Shown one piece after another: positions 1 through 10,593 of a DNA stretch of 64,000 nt. The position numbers were made by a program, and so were the translations under genes. How positions within the stretch are numbered: position 1 is the stretch's first letter; each line of letters begins with the position of its first letter. Source of the stretch: Cycas panzhihuaensis. Lineage: Eukaryota; Cycadophyta. The notes beneath the pieces were generated by a model. The model saw only the letters and a program-made list of their open reading frames with translations. It ran no database searches and had not been told where the DNA came from. The DNA is taken from NCBI GenBank assembly GCA_023213395.1, contig CM041465.1, forward strand, positions 225,315,741 through 225,379,740, read 5' to 3'.

Positions 1-93
1 GTGATTATGATACATTGATGTATTGATGCTATATTGATTTATGATTATTTGATATGTTCTGCCATGTTCTCCTGCAAATATATTTTTCCTACA
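1..93 (+). repeat. 5' LTR, last 93 bases, of the outer gag-only element
   Basis: These bases match 10501-10593 closely over the shared stretch (for example gatacattgatgtattgatg) and end in CCTACA just before the primer site. The rest of this LTR is off the left edge. Confidence 0.75.
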
Positions 94-95
94 TT

Positions 96-107
96 TGGTA
101 TCAGAGC
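96..107 (+). other. Primer binding site, tRNA-iMet
   Basis: TGGTATCAGAGC is the standard plant copia-type primer site complementary to initiator methionine tRNA. It lies two bases after the LTR end. A near copy with one mismatch (TGGTATGAGAGC) follows about 45 bases downstream, preceded by the same LTR-terminal bases. Confidence 0.85.
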
Positions 108-199
108 TACTTGGGGCTACATTTTTTTTTTTCCTACATTTGGTATGAGAGCAAGGTTATTGCTAATCTGTGAAGTTTTTGTTGAAGAAAAAAAGAGAT

Positions 200-1362
200 T
201 TACTCGTGTTTGAAGCAGATTTGCTCACAACAATAAATATTCAGTTATATTCATTTTTCTACAAAATTTTAACAAGTTTTATATATTATTTCAGTAGATT
301 TTGATTATTATTGAGCTATATTTCTGGTATAACAAATATTTCTCAGATCTATTTTCAGATTTATGTAGATCTACGCAGGATTTCAGCAGCAAGCCATATT
401 TGCTAAAGTCCTTTTCTTAGATTTGAGCCATATTTCTTCAATTCTACATATTTTATCTTATATTTCATCATTATTTCAGCAACAAGTTATATATATTCAA
501 GTTTTTTCTCATATTTGAGTTTTTTTTTTTTTCAGATCTACAGTTTTTATCCTATATTTAAAAATTTTCAAGTTTATTAGTCTATTTTATCTAATATTTT
601 TCACATATCTACAAAGAATATTAGTTGCATGCAAGCTTCATACTGTTTTTTCTTCAAGATCTATAAATTTTACTTCAAAATCTACCATATTTTTCTCAGA
701 TCTGGTATATTTTACTTCAAATCTGCTTGTTTCAGGAAGTATTACAACATTTTTTAGTATAGTTATTTTAGATCTGTAATATTTACTTCAGATCTGCCAT
801 AGTTTTTTTTCCAGATCTGTTACATATTTTTCCATATCTACTATAGATCTGTTTATTTTAGTAAATTTTCACTATTTTTCTGGTATATTCTTTCAGATCT
901 GTAATTTTTGGCTATAGATCTGCTATGCTTAGGTTAGATCTACAATATTTACACTATTTTTTCAGATCTACTGGTTTTCACTTTAGATCTGCTATATTTC
1001 ATTTTATATCTGTAATTTTCATCATATATTTGACTATATTTTCAAGTTTTGTTTTTCAGATCTGCAGGTTTTTGGTGTATATTCAGCCTAAAAGGCCGCT
1101 TAAAGAAGTTGTATTACAACTCTTATTGTCTATTTCGCTATTTTCTTCAGATTTTAGGTAGCTATAACATATCTACAAAATATTGGTTTGATTATTCATA
1201 TTTAAATCTCAAACTTCATACATTATAAAGTTTATTTATTTAAAATTTTCATATTATTTCTTATTTTCACGTTTTTTATTTTTCTATTTTTTTGGGCGAC
1301 TTGATCCTTGCTTTGACAAACTTATGCAACAGATCTATCACCCAAAACCCTAGCAAGTGACA
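200..1362 (+). repeat. Noncoding leader rich in AGATCT motifs
   Basis: This AT-rich leader of the outer element has no convincing ORF. Between about 350 and 1065 I count roughly 15 copies of AGATCT, usually as TCAGATCTG or TTAGATCTG, separated by T-rich spacers of about 20-60 bases. The spacing is irregular, so this is a degenerate dispersed motif and not a clean tandem array. The leader is cut at 1362 by the nested chromovirus and resumes at 7105. Confidence 0.7.
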
Positions 1363-1764
1363 TGGACCGTTCCTTCTCAGAAATCTGGGCTCGTAGAAGT
1401 GATTATTAGCAAAAATGAAGCCAAATAACACGAATGCACAAGCAGATCATAGAAAATAAATCAACAAAATGAGTACCGAAGCACTTTCTCCTTTAAAGAT
1501 ATCATACTCAATAACATTACGAGTGGTTTAACCCTTTAAATACATGAGTAAGGGTCTTCATCCTTAATGATTCTATTGGTGGCCCTAACGGCCCTACATC
1601 TTATTGGACGATTTAGCGGTCCATACAAATAACTCTATTGGTGGCCCTAGTGGCCTTACATCTTATTGGATGACTTAGCGGTCCATACACATAACTGACT
1701 AAACCCCTTAATCCTTATTTGTTGGTGGTTCCCTTTTGCTAAGGAAAGGTAGGGTTATGTTACA
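1363..1764 (-). repeat. 3' LTR of the chromovirus
   Basis: On the plus strand it begins TGGACC and ends TTACA, matching 6703-7104 over its whole length. It contains an internal direct repeat of about 62 bp, starting at about 1573 and again at about 1635, built around ctattggtggccct. The right LTR has the same repeat. Confidence 0.93.
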
Positions 1765-1785
1765 GGTCCCCCCCCCTTTGAGACG
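1765..1785 (-). other. Polypurine tract of the chromovirus
   Basis: Directly inside the left LTR the plus strand has GGT, then a long C run and TTT. On the minus strand this is an A/G tract with about ten Gs, the plus-strand DNA primer expected next to the 3' LTR. Confidence 0.85.
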
Positions 1786-3148
1786 ATGAGTCCCCGCAGC
1801 GTTGGAGATGAGGATGTTTCTGGATGAACTCTTTCGACTCCCAAGTAGCTTCATCAGCATCGCAGTTGACCCACTGTACCAAGTGTTCAGAAATAGTGCA
1901 ATTCCGGAGGCGGCGCTGGCGACTGGCAAGGATTTTATCAGGAGGAACTGTAGGAGTTTGTTCTTCAAAGAGAATGGGAAGGGTTGTGTGGGGTGTAACT
2001 TTAGCTCTAAGGTATTTTTTTAGGCAGGACACGTGGAAGACAATATGAATATTAGTGTTTAGGGGGAGTTCAAGGGCATAAGCAACTTCACCAATTTTGT
2101 GTAGGATCTTATAAGGGCCATAGTAGCGGGGGCTTAGTTTATGCCCTTGATGGAACTTGAGTGATTGTTACTTATAAGGTTGGAGGTGGAGGTATACTAG
2201 ATCTCCAATATCAAATGATTGATCAGATCGGTGGCGGTCTGCCAGTTGTTTCATTTGATTTCGAGCACTAGTTAGATTTTATCGAAGGGCATGCAAGATT
2301 TGATCCATTTCTTGAAGCTTTTGTTGCATAGAAGCTGTTCTAAAATTTATAGCTAGAGTATGGTGAGAAGGTGGGTGGTAGCCATAAAGAGCCAAAAAGG
2401 GGGACATACCAATGGCAGAATGATGGGAGGAGTTATACCAATACTCGGCCAGGGCAAGCCATAAGGTCCACTTAGCTTGGTGTTCTAAAGAGAAGCAACG
2501 TAGATAAGTTTCTAAAGTTTTGTTTAGAACCTCGGATTGGCCATCTGTTTGTGGGTGGTAGGCAGAGCTCATGTTAAATGAGGTTCTAACAACCTTAAAG
2601 AGTTCTTGCCAAAAGGAGCTAGTAAACTTAGGGTCTCGATCACAAACGATAGATGATGGAAAACCATGGAGGCGAAATATGAATTGGACATATAAGTCAG
2701 CAAGACGGGAGGATGAATATGAGGTGTGCACTAGGAGAAAGTATGAGTACTTGGTTAATCGATCAATGATTACCCAAATGGAATCAAACCCGGCAGATGG
2801 AGGTAGGCCCGTGATGAAGTCCATGGCAATATCTTGCCACTTGCCTTGCGAAATATTTAATGGTTAGAGAAGGTCAGGGAGAGGTTTGGTCTCTACTTTA
2901 TTTCATTGACAGGTATCACATTCTGATACGAAGGTGAATATGGTGGTCTTCATATGGGGCTAAAAGAAATCTGTGCGAATCTGTCGATAAGTCTTATCGA
3001 AGCCAGAGTGGCCGCCAAGGGGGGACGAGTGGTATTCTGTTAGGATTTTAGGGATAAATGAGGAGGAGGGATGGACAAAGATACAATTGTGGTAGAGGAG
3101 GTGATTATTGAAGGTTGACCAACCTTTATGGATGAGAACTTTCTCCCT
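1770..3148 (-). pseudogene. Chromovirus integrase with C-terminal chromodomain, degenerate
   Basis: Read from 3148 downward, the order is an HHCC zinc-binding region (HSSPLGGHSG, then CDTCQ), the DDE core with MDFITGLP, VCDRDPKF and the Glu in GQSEVLNK, a GPY-like module (YGPYKILHKIGEVAY) and a chromodomain near 1830-1940 with LVQWVNCDADEATWE. All three catalytic acids are present, but stops and frame changes occur around 2870, 2280 and 2170. Integrase inserts the cDNA. In known chromoviruses the chromodomain directs insertion to particular chromatin marks. The longest open piece is 2279-2824. Family assignment is firm; function is lost in this copy. Confidence 0.9.
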
Positions 3149-4400
3149 CTAATTAGGATAGTCTGGCTGGGCTTGATTTTCAACACATAGTTCATCAAGC
3201 CAAAGGGATTGGGGGTTGCTGATGGCATGGAGGCTTGGGTTAGGAACATTGTCATTAGGATGGAGACGTGAAAGAGCATCTGCCATTGTATTGTCTTTAC
3301 CTTTTTTATATGCTATTGAGAATTTAAAGACTTGTAATCGATGAACCCACTTAGCTTGTTCTTCAGACAAGACTGGCTGAGTCAATAAATTATGGAGGCT
3401 ACGATGATCCGTAAGAATAGTGAACTTAGAGCCTAAGAGATATTGCCGCCATTTATCAATAGCATGGAGAATAGCCTTCATTTCTTTCTGATATGTAGAG
3501 AGATGAAGCTCGTGATCTTTTAATTTTCGGCTTTCAAATGCAATGGAATGAGAGTCTTGCATTAGGACTGCGCCTAAACCAAACCCTGAAGCATCGCATT
3601 CAAGTTGGAAGGGTTGGTTAAAATCAAGAGTGATGAGGACCGGAGTGGATGTCATTACAACCTTGAGGTGGGAAAAGGCAACCTTTACTTTGGGAGACCA
3701 TTGAAAAGCCTCTTTTCGAAGGAGGTTAGTTAATGGGGTGGCAAGAGTAGAATAGTAATGCACAAAGCGTCGATAAAACCCTATGAGCCCAAGAAATACT
3801 CGTAGTTGGGTAAGAGTGGTAGGTGTTGGCCACGTTGTGATGACCGATATTTTGTCAGGGTCTACACGTACCCCTTCTGATGATATGATATGACCCAAAT
3901 ACTTGAGTTCTAATTGTTTGAACTCACACTTAGATAGTTTTGCATAGAGTTGGTGGTTCTGCAATATTTGAAGAACAATTTCTAAGTGTTGGATATGGAG
4001 ATCTAAGCAAGCACAATAAATAAGAATGTCATCGAAGAAAACTATGACAAACTTTCGAAGGTAGGGCCCAAAGATTTTATTCATGAGAGCTTGGAAGGTT
4101 GCCAGGGCATTACAAAGGCCAAAGGGCATTGCTCAAAACTCAAAATGGCCATGATGTGTGTGAAATGCTGTCTTATGACAATCTTGTGGGGCAATTGGGA
4201 TTTGGCAAGAACTGATTGGAGGTCTAACTTAGAAAAGATGGTTGCGCCATGGATTTCATCTAGCATGTCATCTATGCGAGGGGTGGGAAACTTATTTTTA
4301 ATGGTAATCTTATTTAATTCCCTATAGTCAACACAGAGGCAAAAGGAGCTATCCTTCTTTCGAACTAAGATAATTGGGGCTGCATAAGGAAGGGCTTTTA
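3149..4400 (-). pseudogene. Chromovirus reverse transcriptase and RNase H, degenerate
   Basis: The main open piece, 3149-4129, begins inside RT at MPFGLCNALATFQ. The catalytic box reads VFFDDIL, so the usual Y-x-D-D tyrosine is Phe but both Asp are present. It continues through the RT thumb (FLGLIGFYRRFV) into RNase H, with ECDASGFGLG, QKEMKAIL and LTDHRSLHN supplying D, E and D. The N-terminal part of RT lies in other frames at 4081-4400 (KLDLQS). RT copies element RNA into cDNA and RNase H removes the RNA strand. At least one frameshift separates the two parts. Confidence 0.92.
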
Positions 4401-4410
4401 CTAGGTTGGA

Positions 4411-5240
4411 TTATGCCCATGTCGAGGAGCTCATTTGTGAGTTTCTCAATTTCATTCTTTTGGAAGTATGAGTTACCTGAAGGTCGGTGATGGGGTCATG
4501 GTTAGATTGGAGGTCAATTGTGTGAAAGAAACTACGGTCGGAAGGGGTGGTGGCAGGCAGAGGGGTGAATACTTGTTCATATTGGGTAATGACATCCTGG
4601 ATGTAGGGATAAATTTGTGGTTCGATTTGAATATTATTGAGGCAGACTATATACCCTAGGTGAGATTGAAGATGGCATTTTATACGTCCAGGAGAGACCA
4701 CTTGGTTAGGGGGGGATTGCATTCCATAAATTTTGTGGTTTCGCCCTATGTGGTCTTTGAAGGCAATGAATGGATTTGTAGGTGAGTTGTTCGTGCTATA
4801 GGTCCCTAGTGTTTGCAACCATTGAATCCCTAAGATGGCATCAGATCCTCCTATTGACAAGGCATAGAAGTCTGACACCAAAAGGTATGAGCCAATTTGG
4901 ACTTGGAGGTTTTTAATAACACCTGCATAATGGAGTTTCTGGTACCCTGGTAGAGAACATGTGAAGCCAGTTTTTGGGATAATATATAGGTTAAGTTGTC
5001 TAGCAATCGAAATATCAATGAAGTTAAGTGGCGCCACTGTCGATCAAGATAGATATTGGAGTCTCGCAGAGAATGCCTCTAACTCTTAGGGGTTCGGGGC
5101 AGGAGGAGATGGTGACAGTGGATATAGATACTTCAGGTTGGGGGTCTGGTATAGGATCATCATGGGTTTCATCATCAGTCTCCTGGTCGGAGTCAGAATC
5201 AGAGGGATCGTCCAGGGAGAGGGATGGGTCAATTAAGAAA
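4411..5240 (-). pseudogene. Chromovirus aspartic protease region, frameshifted
   Basis: The active-site motif LIDSGAT lies at about 5024-5045. The reading frame changes immediately after it and continues as NFIDISIARQLNL from about 5030 down. Downstream are ISIGGSDAILGIQWL-type residues, matching the retropepsin flap and the end of the fold. The open piece runs to 4411 and includes the linker into RT (QYEQVFTPLP). The protease would cut Gag-Pol. One base appears to have been lost exactly at the catalytic loop, so this copy is inactive. Confidence 0.87.
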
Positions 5241-6297
5241 ACTATATGCCGCGCTTTGCAAAAACGACCATACCCGGAAGTCCACTTTTCTGCACACTGC
5301 ATACAAAGGCCGGCCTCAAGTCGATGTTGTGCTTCAACTTGAGAAATCTGGACTCTTTTGGTGGATGTATCCTCATTTTGGCGATCAATGGATGGTCGAG
5401 AATCATCCTGTCATGGTCGAGGACGTGTGAAGTTAGCTTGAGGATGAGAGGCATCGTCAAATCAAGGTCGAGGTCATTGGAGGTCTGCTTGTCGAGTGCG
5501 TGAGAACCAAGAGTTATCCCATCAAATGGTTGAGGGTCTGTCTGCTACAAACTCAGCTTCTACTGCACGATCCCACTTGAAAGCTTCCTTAAGGGAGTAA
5601 ATTGCCATTGTCTTTAATCTCATCTGAATATGGTCTTGGAGTCCTACCACATAAATATCAATCACTATTTGTTTGTCTAAGTTTTGGCTTTGTGGCGTGC
5701 GGTTATATAAAGCTTGAAATTCATTCGTGTAAGCTTCTACAGTTGATGTCTGCTTAAGCGGGGTGAGTTGTGTGAAAAAAGATTAACTCCATGTATCTTC
5801 ATATTGCTCAAAGAAATAATTAGTGAAGTGAGACCAAGTTTGGTGAGAGGGATATTCCTGCTTCCACCAATTAAACTAATGGTAAGCTCGACCATCTAAA
5901 TGAATGGATGCGTATAAGAGTTGGTCCTCTTCTGACATCGGGTGGAGAGTGAAGTAGGATTCTAACTTATTAATCCGACAGTGCACTCTCTATTCATGTC
6001 TGGATCAAAGGTAGGAATGTTGATCTTATGGTGGAAAAACGGTTGTCTTGGTGGAGAACCTCTGGTATGTGCATTGCTTCCTGGAGAAGGGGGAGGTTGG
6101 TTGCCTATTGAGGTAGAAGCTCCTATGCTTTGGGGTTGGGGTGACACCCACTGTTGAAGCAGTTTGATAATCTTTTTCCTGGTGTCATCCAGGTCAGATT
6201 TGGTAGGCATGCTACTGAGTTTATCGCTGACCTCTATTTTGAAGTTAGACAAATCATTGGTCAACTCATCAATTTTTTCTGTTTGATTTTTTGCCAT
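5241..6297 (-). pseudogene. Chromovirus gag, degenerate
   Basis: The likely start is the ATG at 6297 (MAKNQTEKIDELTND), followed by a Pro/Ser-rich stretch. The frame breaks near 5970. The rest reads through ESYFTLHP, the capsid-like stretch around YHWFNWWKQ positions (one residue now a stop) and EAYTNEFQALYNRT, with stops near 5780 and 5880. At about 5290 is a zinc-knuckle variant, CMQCAEKW followed by GYGRFCK, in which the usual His is Tyr. Gag forms the particle and binds the RNA. The leader from 6298 to 6688 has no ORF. Confidence 0.85.
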
Positions 6298-6688
6298 TGG
6301 AGTTAAAGAAAGGGATTAAAGAAGCGGGAGTAAGTAGAAAGAAGGGAAAGAACGAAGTGGGACAGATTCAATAAAGAACGGGATATAAGAATAGGGAGTT
6401 GTTATATGGGAAAGAAGGGGTAAATAAGGGAATGTGGGGCCTCTATAGCCTGTTGACCCCAAAATTACATAAGCAAGATATTTAGTCCATTAGAAAGAGC
6501 ACAAAAAACTTATCGAAATGGGATGTATGAGTTTTAAGGTGAATTTGGAGTGGTGGGGCCCACCAAGAGCTGTGTACAAAAAGAGTGAAAATTGGGGTAT
6601 AGACTAACCTAGTGCAAAACGACCCTTACGAGGTGTTGATCGAATTGAGGTATATGAGTTATAAGGGTATTGTTTTTTTGCACTGTGA

Positions 6689-6700
6689 GCTCTGATACCA
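6689..6700 (-). other. Primer binding site, tRNA-iMet, of the chromovirus
   Basis: The plus strand reads GCTCTGATACCA, the complement of TGGTATCAGAGC. It is separated by two bases from the inner edge of the right LTR, so minus-strand synthesis starts from initiator Met tRNA. Confidence 0.92.
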
Positions 6701-6702
6701 CT

Positions 6703-7104
6703 TGGACCATTCCTTCTCAGAAATCTGGGCTTGTAGAAGTGATTATTAGCAAAAATGAAGCCAAATAACATGAATACGTAAGTAGATCACAGAAAATGAA
6801 TCACCAAAATGAGTACCGAAGTACTTTCCCCTTTCAAGATATCATACTCAATAATATTACAAGTGGTTTAACCCTTTAAATACACGAGTAAGGGTCTTCA
6901 TCCTTAATGATTCTATCGGTGGCCCTAACGGCCTTACATCTTATTGGACGACTTAGCGGTCTATACACATAACTCTATTGGTGGCCCTAGCAGCCTTACA
7001 TCTTATTGGATGACTTAGCGGTCCATACACATAACTTACTAAACCCTTTAATCCTTACTTGTTGGTGGTTCCCTCTTGCTAAGGAAATGTGGGGTTATGT
7101 TACA
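6703..7104 (-). repeat. 5' LTR of the chromovirus
   Basis: 402 bp, the same length as the left LTR and differing from it at a small fraction of positions, mostly transitions. It carries the same 62-bp internal repeat. Confidence 0.93.
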
Positions 7105-9404
7105 TGACCACTCGTTGTGATCATTGCTGAGCCAACAATCCAGTGAAAGAGATGGTTCGTGATTTCGTTGATCAGATAGCAAGATATATCATTCGGATCG
7201 ACGGTTACTCATTTTTGGCCTCTATTTGATCTGCAAGCTCGTTCTCAGTGCAGAAGCAATGGATCGCTATAAAATTTTACCAGCACTTGGCCGTCCAAGA
7301 CACCCTACTACCTATAAAATTTTGTCTCATTTGGTGGTCTGTACAGGGAAATCTAGCCTCCAAAGCGACTAAAACACTAGTTTACCAGGATTTTTCATCA
7401 TTTTCTCACTATTTTTTTAACTATTTTTGAAATTTTTTTATGAAATCTATATCTTTCTACTTGGGCGACTCTCTATAAGTCAGTTTTAGTTCAGATATAA
7501 CCTTTATTAATACTCTTTCATCTCCATCTTTATTTTTTTGGTAAATGGCTCGTTGTTTTTCATATAAAACACATATTTTTTAATCATTTTTAAATATTTC
7601 TTAATATGTTTTCAGCCTAATTTGAGTGGCAATCAACGGTGCTTCAGTCTGCACACTAGTCCATATAAAAATCAATCAATTTCATCAAAATTTTGCTCTA
7701 TTTTTACCACTATTTCCTCATCGTCTCTGCGCGTTATTCACTTTTTTTTGTTGTTTTACATATATGAAAATTACTCTTTTAAAGTTTTTTTATGTTTGAT
7801 TCTTTTGCGGAATCATTGGCGCCCCCCATCCAGTTCTCCTTAGATCAATTCGGTCATCTAGTTCGCCACCATTCCATCCTGTTCATTATGCAGGTTGCAC
7901 AAGTTTGGCCGTGCGACATTACATTTTGTTTATTTTTCCATAAAATTTTTAATTTAATAAAAGTAAATTGGATAAAGTTTTAATTTTGGGGTTTAAAGGA
8001 TTTAGCGCCCTAAAATCTCAGCCCCTGGTCCTATTTTATCTCCATATGAACGTCAACAAAGGTTAACATAAGTGTTCAACCTTTTTTCTTTTTTTTTTAA
8101 TTTTTATTTTTTACTTTATATAGGGTTATTGGCGTTTTTTTTTTTTTTTTTTTTTTATCATAACTCCTCGTTAAAGCATCGGTTTCTGATGAAACTAATT
8201 CCATTGGATTAAAAATTTTTTGTAGATCAATTTTGACTGATCATGTAACTAATTTGGTACTGATTTGACCACGTTTTTGTCGATTTAAAGTTGATCAGTC
8301 ATTTTTTCAGCCTTTTTCAAACTTTTTATAAAATCATTTTTTGAACTGATTGTATTTTATTACCAAGAAACTATTTTCTACTTGGATTTATTCTAAAGTG
8401 ATCTACATTCAAAAAACTTCATTACCCATCTTTTATTTTATTTTTTAGAATTCATTTTGACCACTATTTTAATCACCGAAAGTGGCATTTTAATGGTTTT
8501 CATCATTTTTCTTAACATTTTACCATAAAGGTACTTATTACTATTTCTGCAATAACATTTTTGTTTGACATCCTAATTTAGTTTTGTTTATTTCGTTGGG
8601 AAGATAACTCAATTTTCTTTGATCTGATATAGTTTTTTTTATACATTTTAATATATTTTTACTGATTTTCAAATCACTCAAAAAAGAGGTACTTTATTAC
8701 TTTAAACCTACCATATTTACACTTTTTTTATATATAATTTTTTAATTTTTTTCAATTGAAAATATATTAAGCAGTCTTATAAATGATGTTTAATTATTTT
8801 ACAGCATTTTCCAAGTATTTTATTGTAATTTTTATATAATTTTGAGCCCCCTACTCTTGTTGTGCCTTAAAATGAGACCTGTTTCTTTGACTTACCAAAA
8901 CTTGACTTGTAGGAACCCGTTTTCAAAACGGTTAGTTTCATTGGATTCATATTTTATTTATCTTCATACTCATAAAGTTTCACATCATTCTGATATCATC
9001 TAATATACTTTTAAAGCTATCAAACTTGAAGTTGTCCTCTAACCCTTCTTTTTAAAAGGTTTCTTCATACTCTTTATCTTTCAAAGTAATATATATATAT
9101 ATTTCAGTTTCTTCAACATTATATATTATCATCAAGGCTAAGGATTTATTGCATTGAGAATTTATATTTATTAATTTAAGTAAATCTAAAAGTTAAAGTC
9201 TTATTTCAGATTTATATCGTTAAAAGGATATTAGTATATGTTTTCAAAGTTGCTTCTATATTCATTATTTCCTTATTGCATTTAATTCATTTATTTTCAA
9301 AAGGTATTATATTTCTTTTGAAAAATATATTTGACATCATACAAGTTTAGTTATTTATTGATTTGCTAAAATCATACTTTATATGTTTTAAAGTTTTTTA
9401 TAAC
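7105..9404 (+). other. Second part of the outer element's leader, no gene seen
   Basis: About 2.3 kb of AT-rich DNA with many T runs, continuing the outer element after the chromovirus. The short ORFs here show no family motif, and I see no reverse transcriptase, protease or integrase signature on either strand. It lies upstream of the gag remnant at 9405. Confidence 0.6.
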
Positions 9405-9924
9405 ATGGCACAATTACCTATATTTGATGGGCAAAATTTTTCAGAATGGCACAAGGTTATGAAAAACTATTTTATTATATATGATTTATGGAAATATTTG
9501 CAAGATGACTGATGTTAGTGTTAAGGAAAATATTAGAAAGGATAATGAAGCATTAGGATTATTATTTTGTACTATGAATAATGATATTTTTTCAAAGGTT
9601 TCTGAATTAACAACTTCTAAATCAGTTTGGAATGTATTGATTTCTACTTATGGGGGAGATACCCTCAATGTATTTGATGATATTTTTGATGAGCATATGA
9701 GACAGGTGACAGAATAGGTGGATCATGATGGCAAAACCAATGAAGATTCAGATCAAATGCAGAACCAACTTGCTACACAAAGATTTGATCCTCCATTTGA
9801 GGAGGAGAATGAAAATGAATCATATGACATGATGGAGAATGAATCTGATATGACAAAAAAGGAATATTATGATATGATAGTTATTAACAATATACAGATT
9901 ACAAAAGATAAAGTTCAAATTTAA
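9405..9924 (+). pseudogene. Copia-type gag remnant of the outer element
   Basis: The ATG at 9405 opens MAQLPIFDGQNFSEWHKVMK, the start of the copia gag fold (UBN2/DUF4219 type) with its FDGxNFxxW signature and the following DLWKYL. A frame change near 9507-9512 shifts the reading frame. It then continues through ALGLLFCTMN, KSVWNVLISTYGGD and the rest of the domain to a TAG at 9715-9717, after which the same frame stays open to 9924 with an acidic tail. Gag forms the particle. No zinc knuckle and no pol follow, which supports a gag-only element. The family call is fairly firm; the protein is broken. Confidence 0.75.
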
Positions 9925-10156
9925 ATTTTTCTCAATGTTCCAGTTGACAAAGTCGAAGTTGCATCTATACATACATACTTAAATCAAGCATCATCTACTT
10001 ACAGTTTCTTTTCATCATTCCTTAGTAAAGAGATATATTTTGTAAGAAGGTTGAAGTATGTTAATGAAGATCAGAATTTTAAAGTTTTTTTTAAGTACAA
10101 GCTCTATAAGTTCAAGGAAAAGATACAAGTATTCGTGATGATATTAAGGGGAAGAA
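9925..10156 (+). other. 3' untranslated part and polypurine tract of the outer element
   Basis: No ORF is seen. It ends in a purine tract, AAGGGGAAGAA at 10146-10156, immediately before the inferred 3' LTR. Confidence 0.55.
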
Positions 10157-10593
10157 TATTGGAGTTAATCATCATCACTCCACTCCCATATTTCTAACCA
10201 GGATTGTACACCTCATCAACTTTAATTTAGATATGTGATGCTCAACATGTCGAGGTAAGGTAAGGTAAGTTTAACTTTGATTTATGTTAAGTTGAGTTAG
10301 TTTCATTTGAGTTAAGTTAACATTATTTTATTATTATTTTGAATTCAGGGATTGAGGAGTTTCCCTCCTCCTCCAAATTATAAATGTTGAGGGGTGTGCA
10401 ACCTTAGTGATTTTAGACACCGCCTCCAATATTGGACATTTGTATTACTCTTTTCTACTATAATGGATTGAACAACAATGCTTTCATGGTTTATGCTATT
10501 ATGATTATGATACATTGATGTATTGATGCTACATTGATTTATGATTATTTGATATATTTTGCCCTATTCTCCTCCAAATATATTTTTCCTATA
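10157..10593 (+). repeat. 3' LTR of the outer gag-only element
   Basis: The right end is fixed by its match to 1-93 (both end TTTTTCCTA then CA or TA). The left end is inferred from the purine tract ending at 10156, giving about 437 bp. The 5' LTR lies mostly outside the window, so the left end cannot be checked by alignment here. Confidence 0.6.

Larger units (their letters stand above)
1363..7104 (-). mobile_element. Ty3/gypsy chromovirus, nested, degenerate
   Basis: This is a complete LTR retrotransposon of 5742 bp on the minus strand. It has two 402-bp LTRs (1363-1764 and 6703-7104), a tRNA-iMet primer site beside the right LTR and a G-run polypurine tract beside the left LTR. The flanks are TGACA (1358-1362) and TGACC (7105-7109), a five-base target duplication with one mismatch. 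On the minus strand the order is gag, protease, RT, RNase H, integrase and chromodomain. The chromodomain at the end of integrase and the GPY-type module place it among the chromoviruses; I cannot assign a clade. Every domain is broken by stops or frameshifts. Confidence 0.93.
1..10593 (+). mobile_element. Non-autonomous gag-only LTR retroelement (TR-GAG/LARD-like), split by a nested chromovirus
   Basis: The first 93 bases of the window recur at about 10501-10593, which makes them the end of a 5' LTR and the end of a 3' LTR. The 5' copy is followed by a tRNA-iMet primer site and the 3' copy is preceded by a purine tract. Once the nested chromovirus at 1363-7104 is removed, the internal part is about 4.3 kb. 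Its only coding trace is a copia-type gag near the 3' end. No protease, integrase, RT or RNase H motif is visible. Elements of this build are known as TR-GAGs or LARDs and depend on enzymes from autonomous relatives. The left end and its target duplication lie outside the window. Confidence 0.75.

Noticed and set aside
7105-9404. Possible host exons in the outer element's leader
   Set aside because: The ORFs are short and T-rich, with no consistent splice pattern and no recognised domain.
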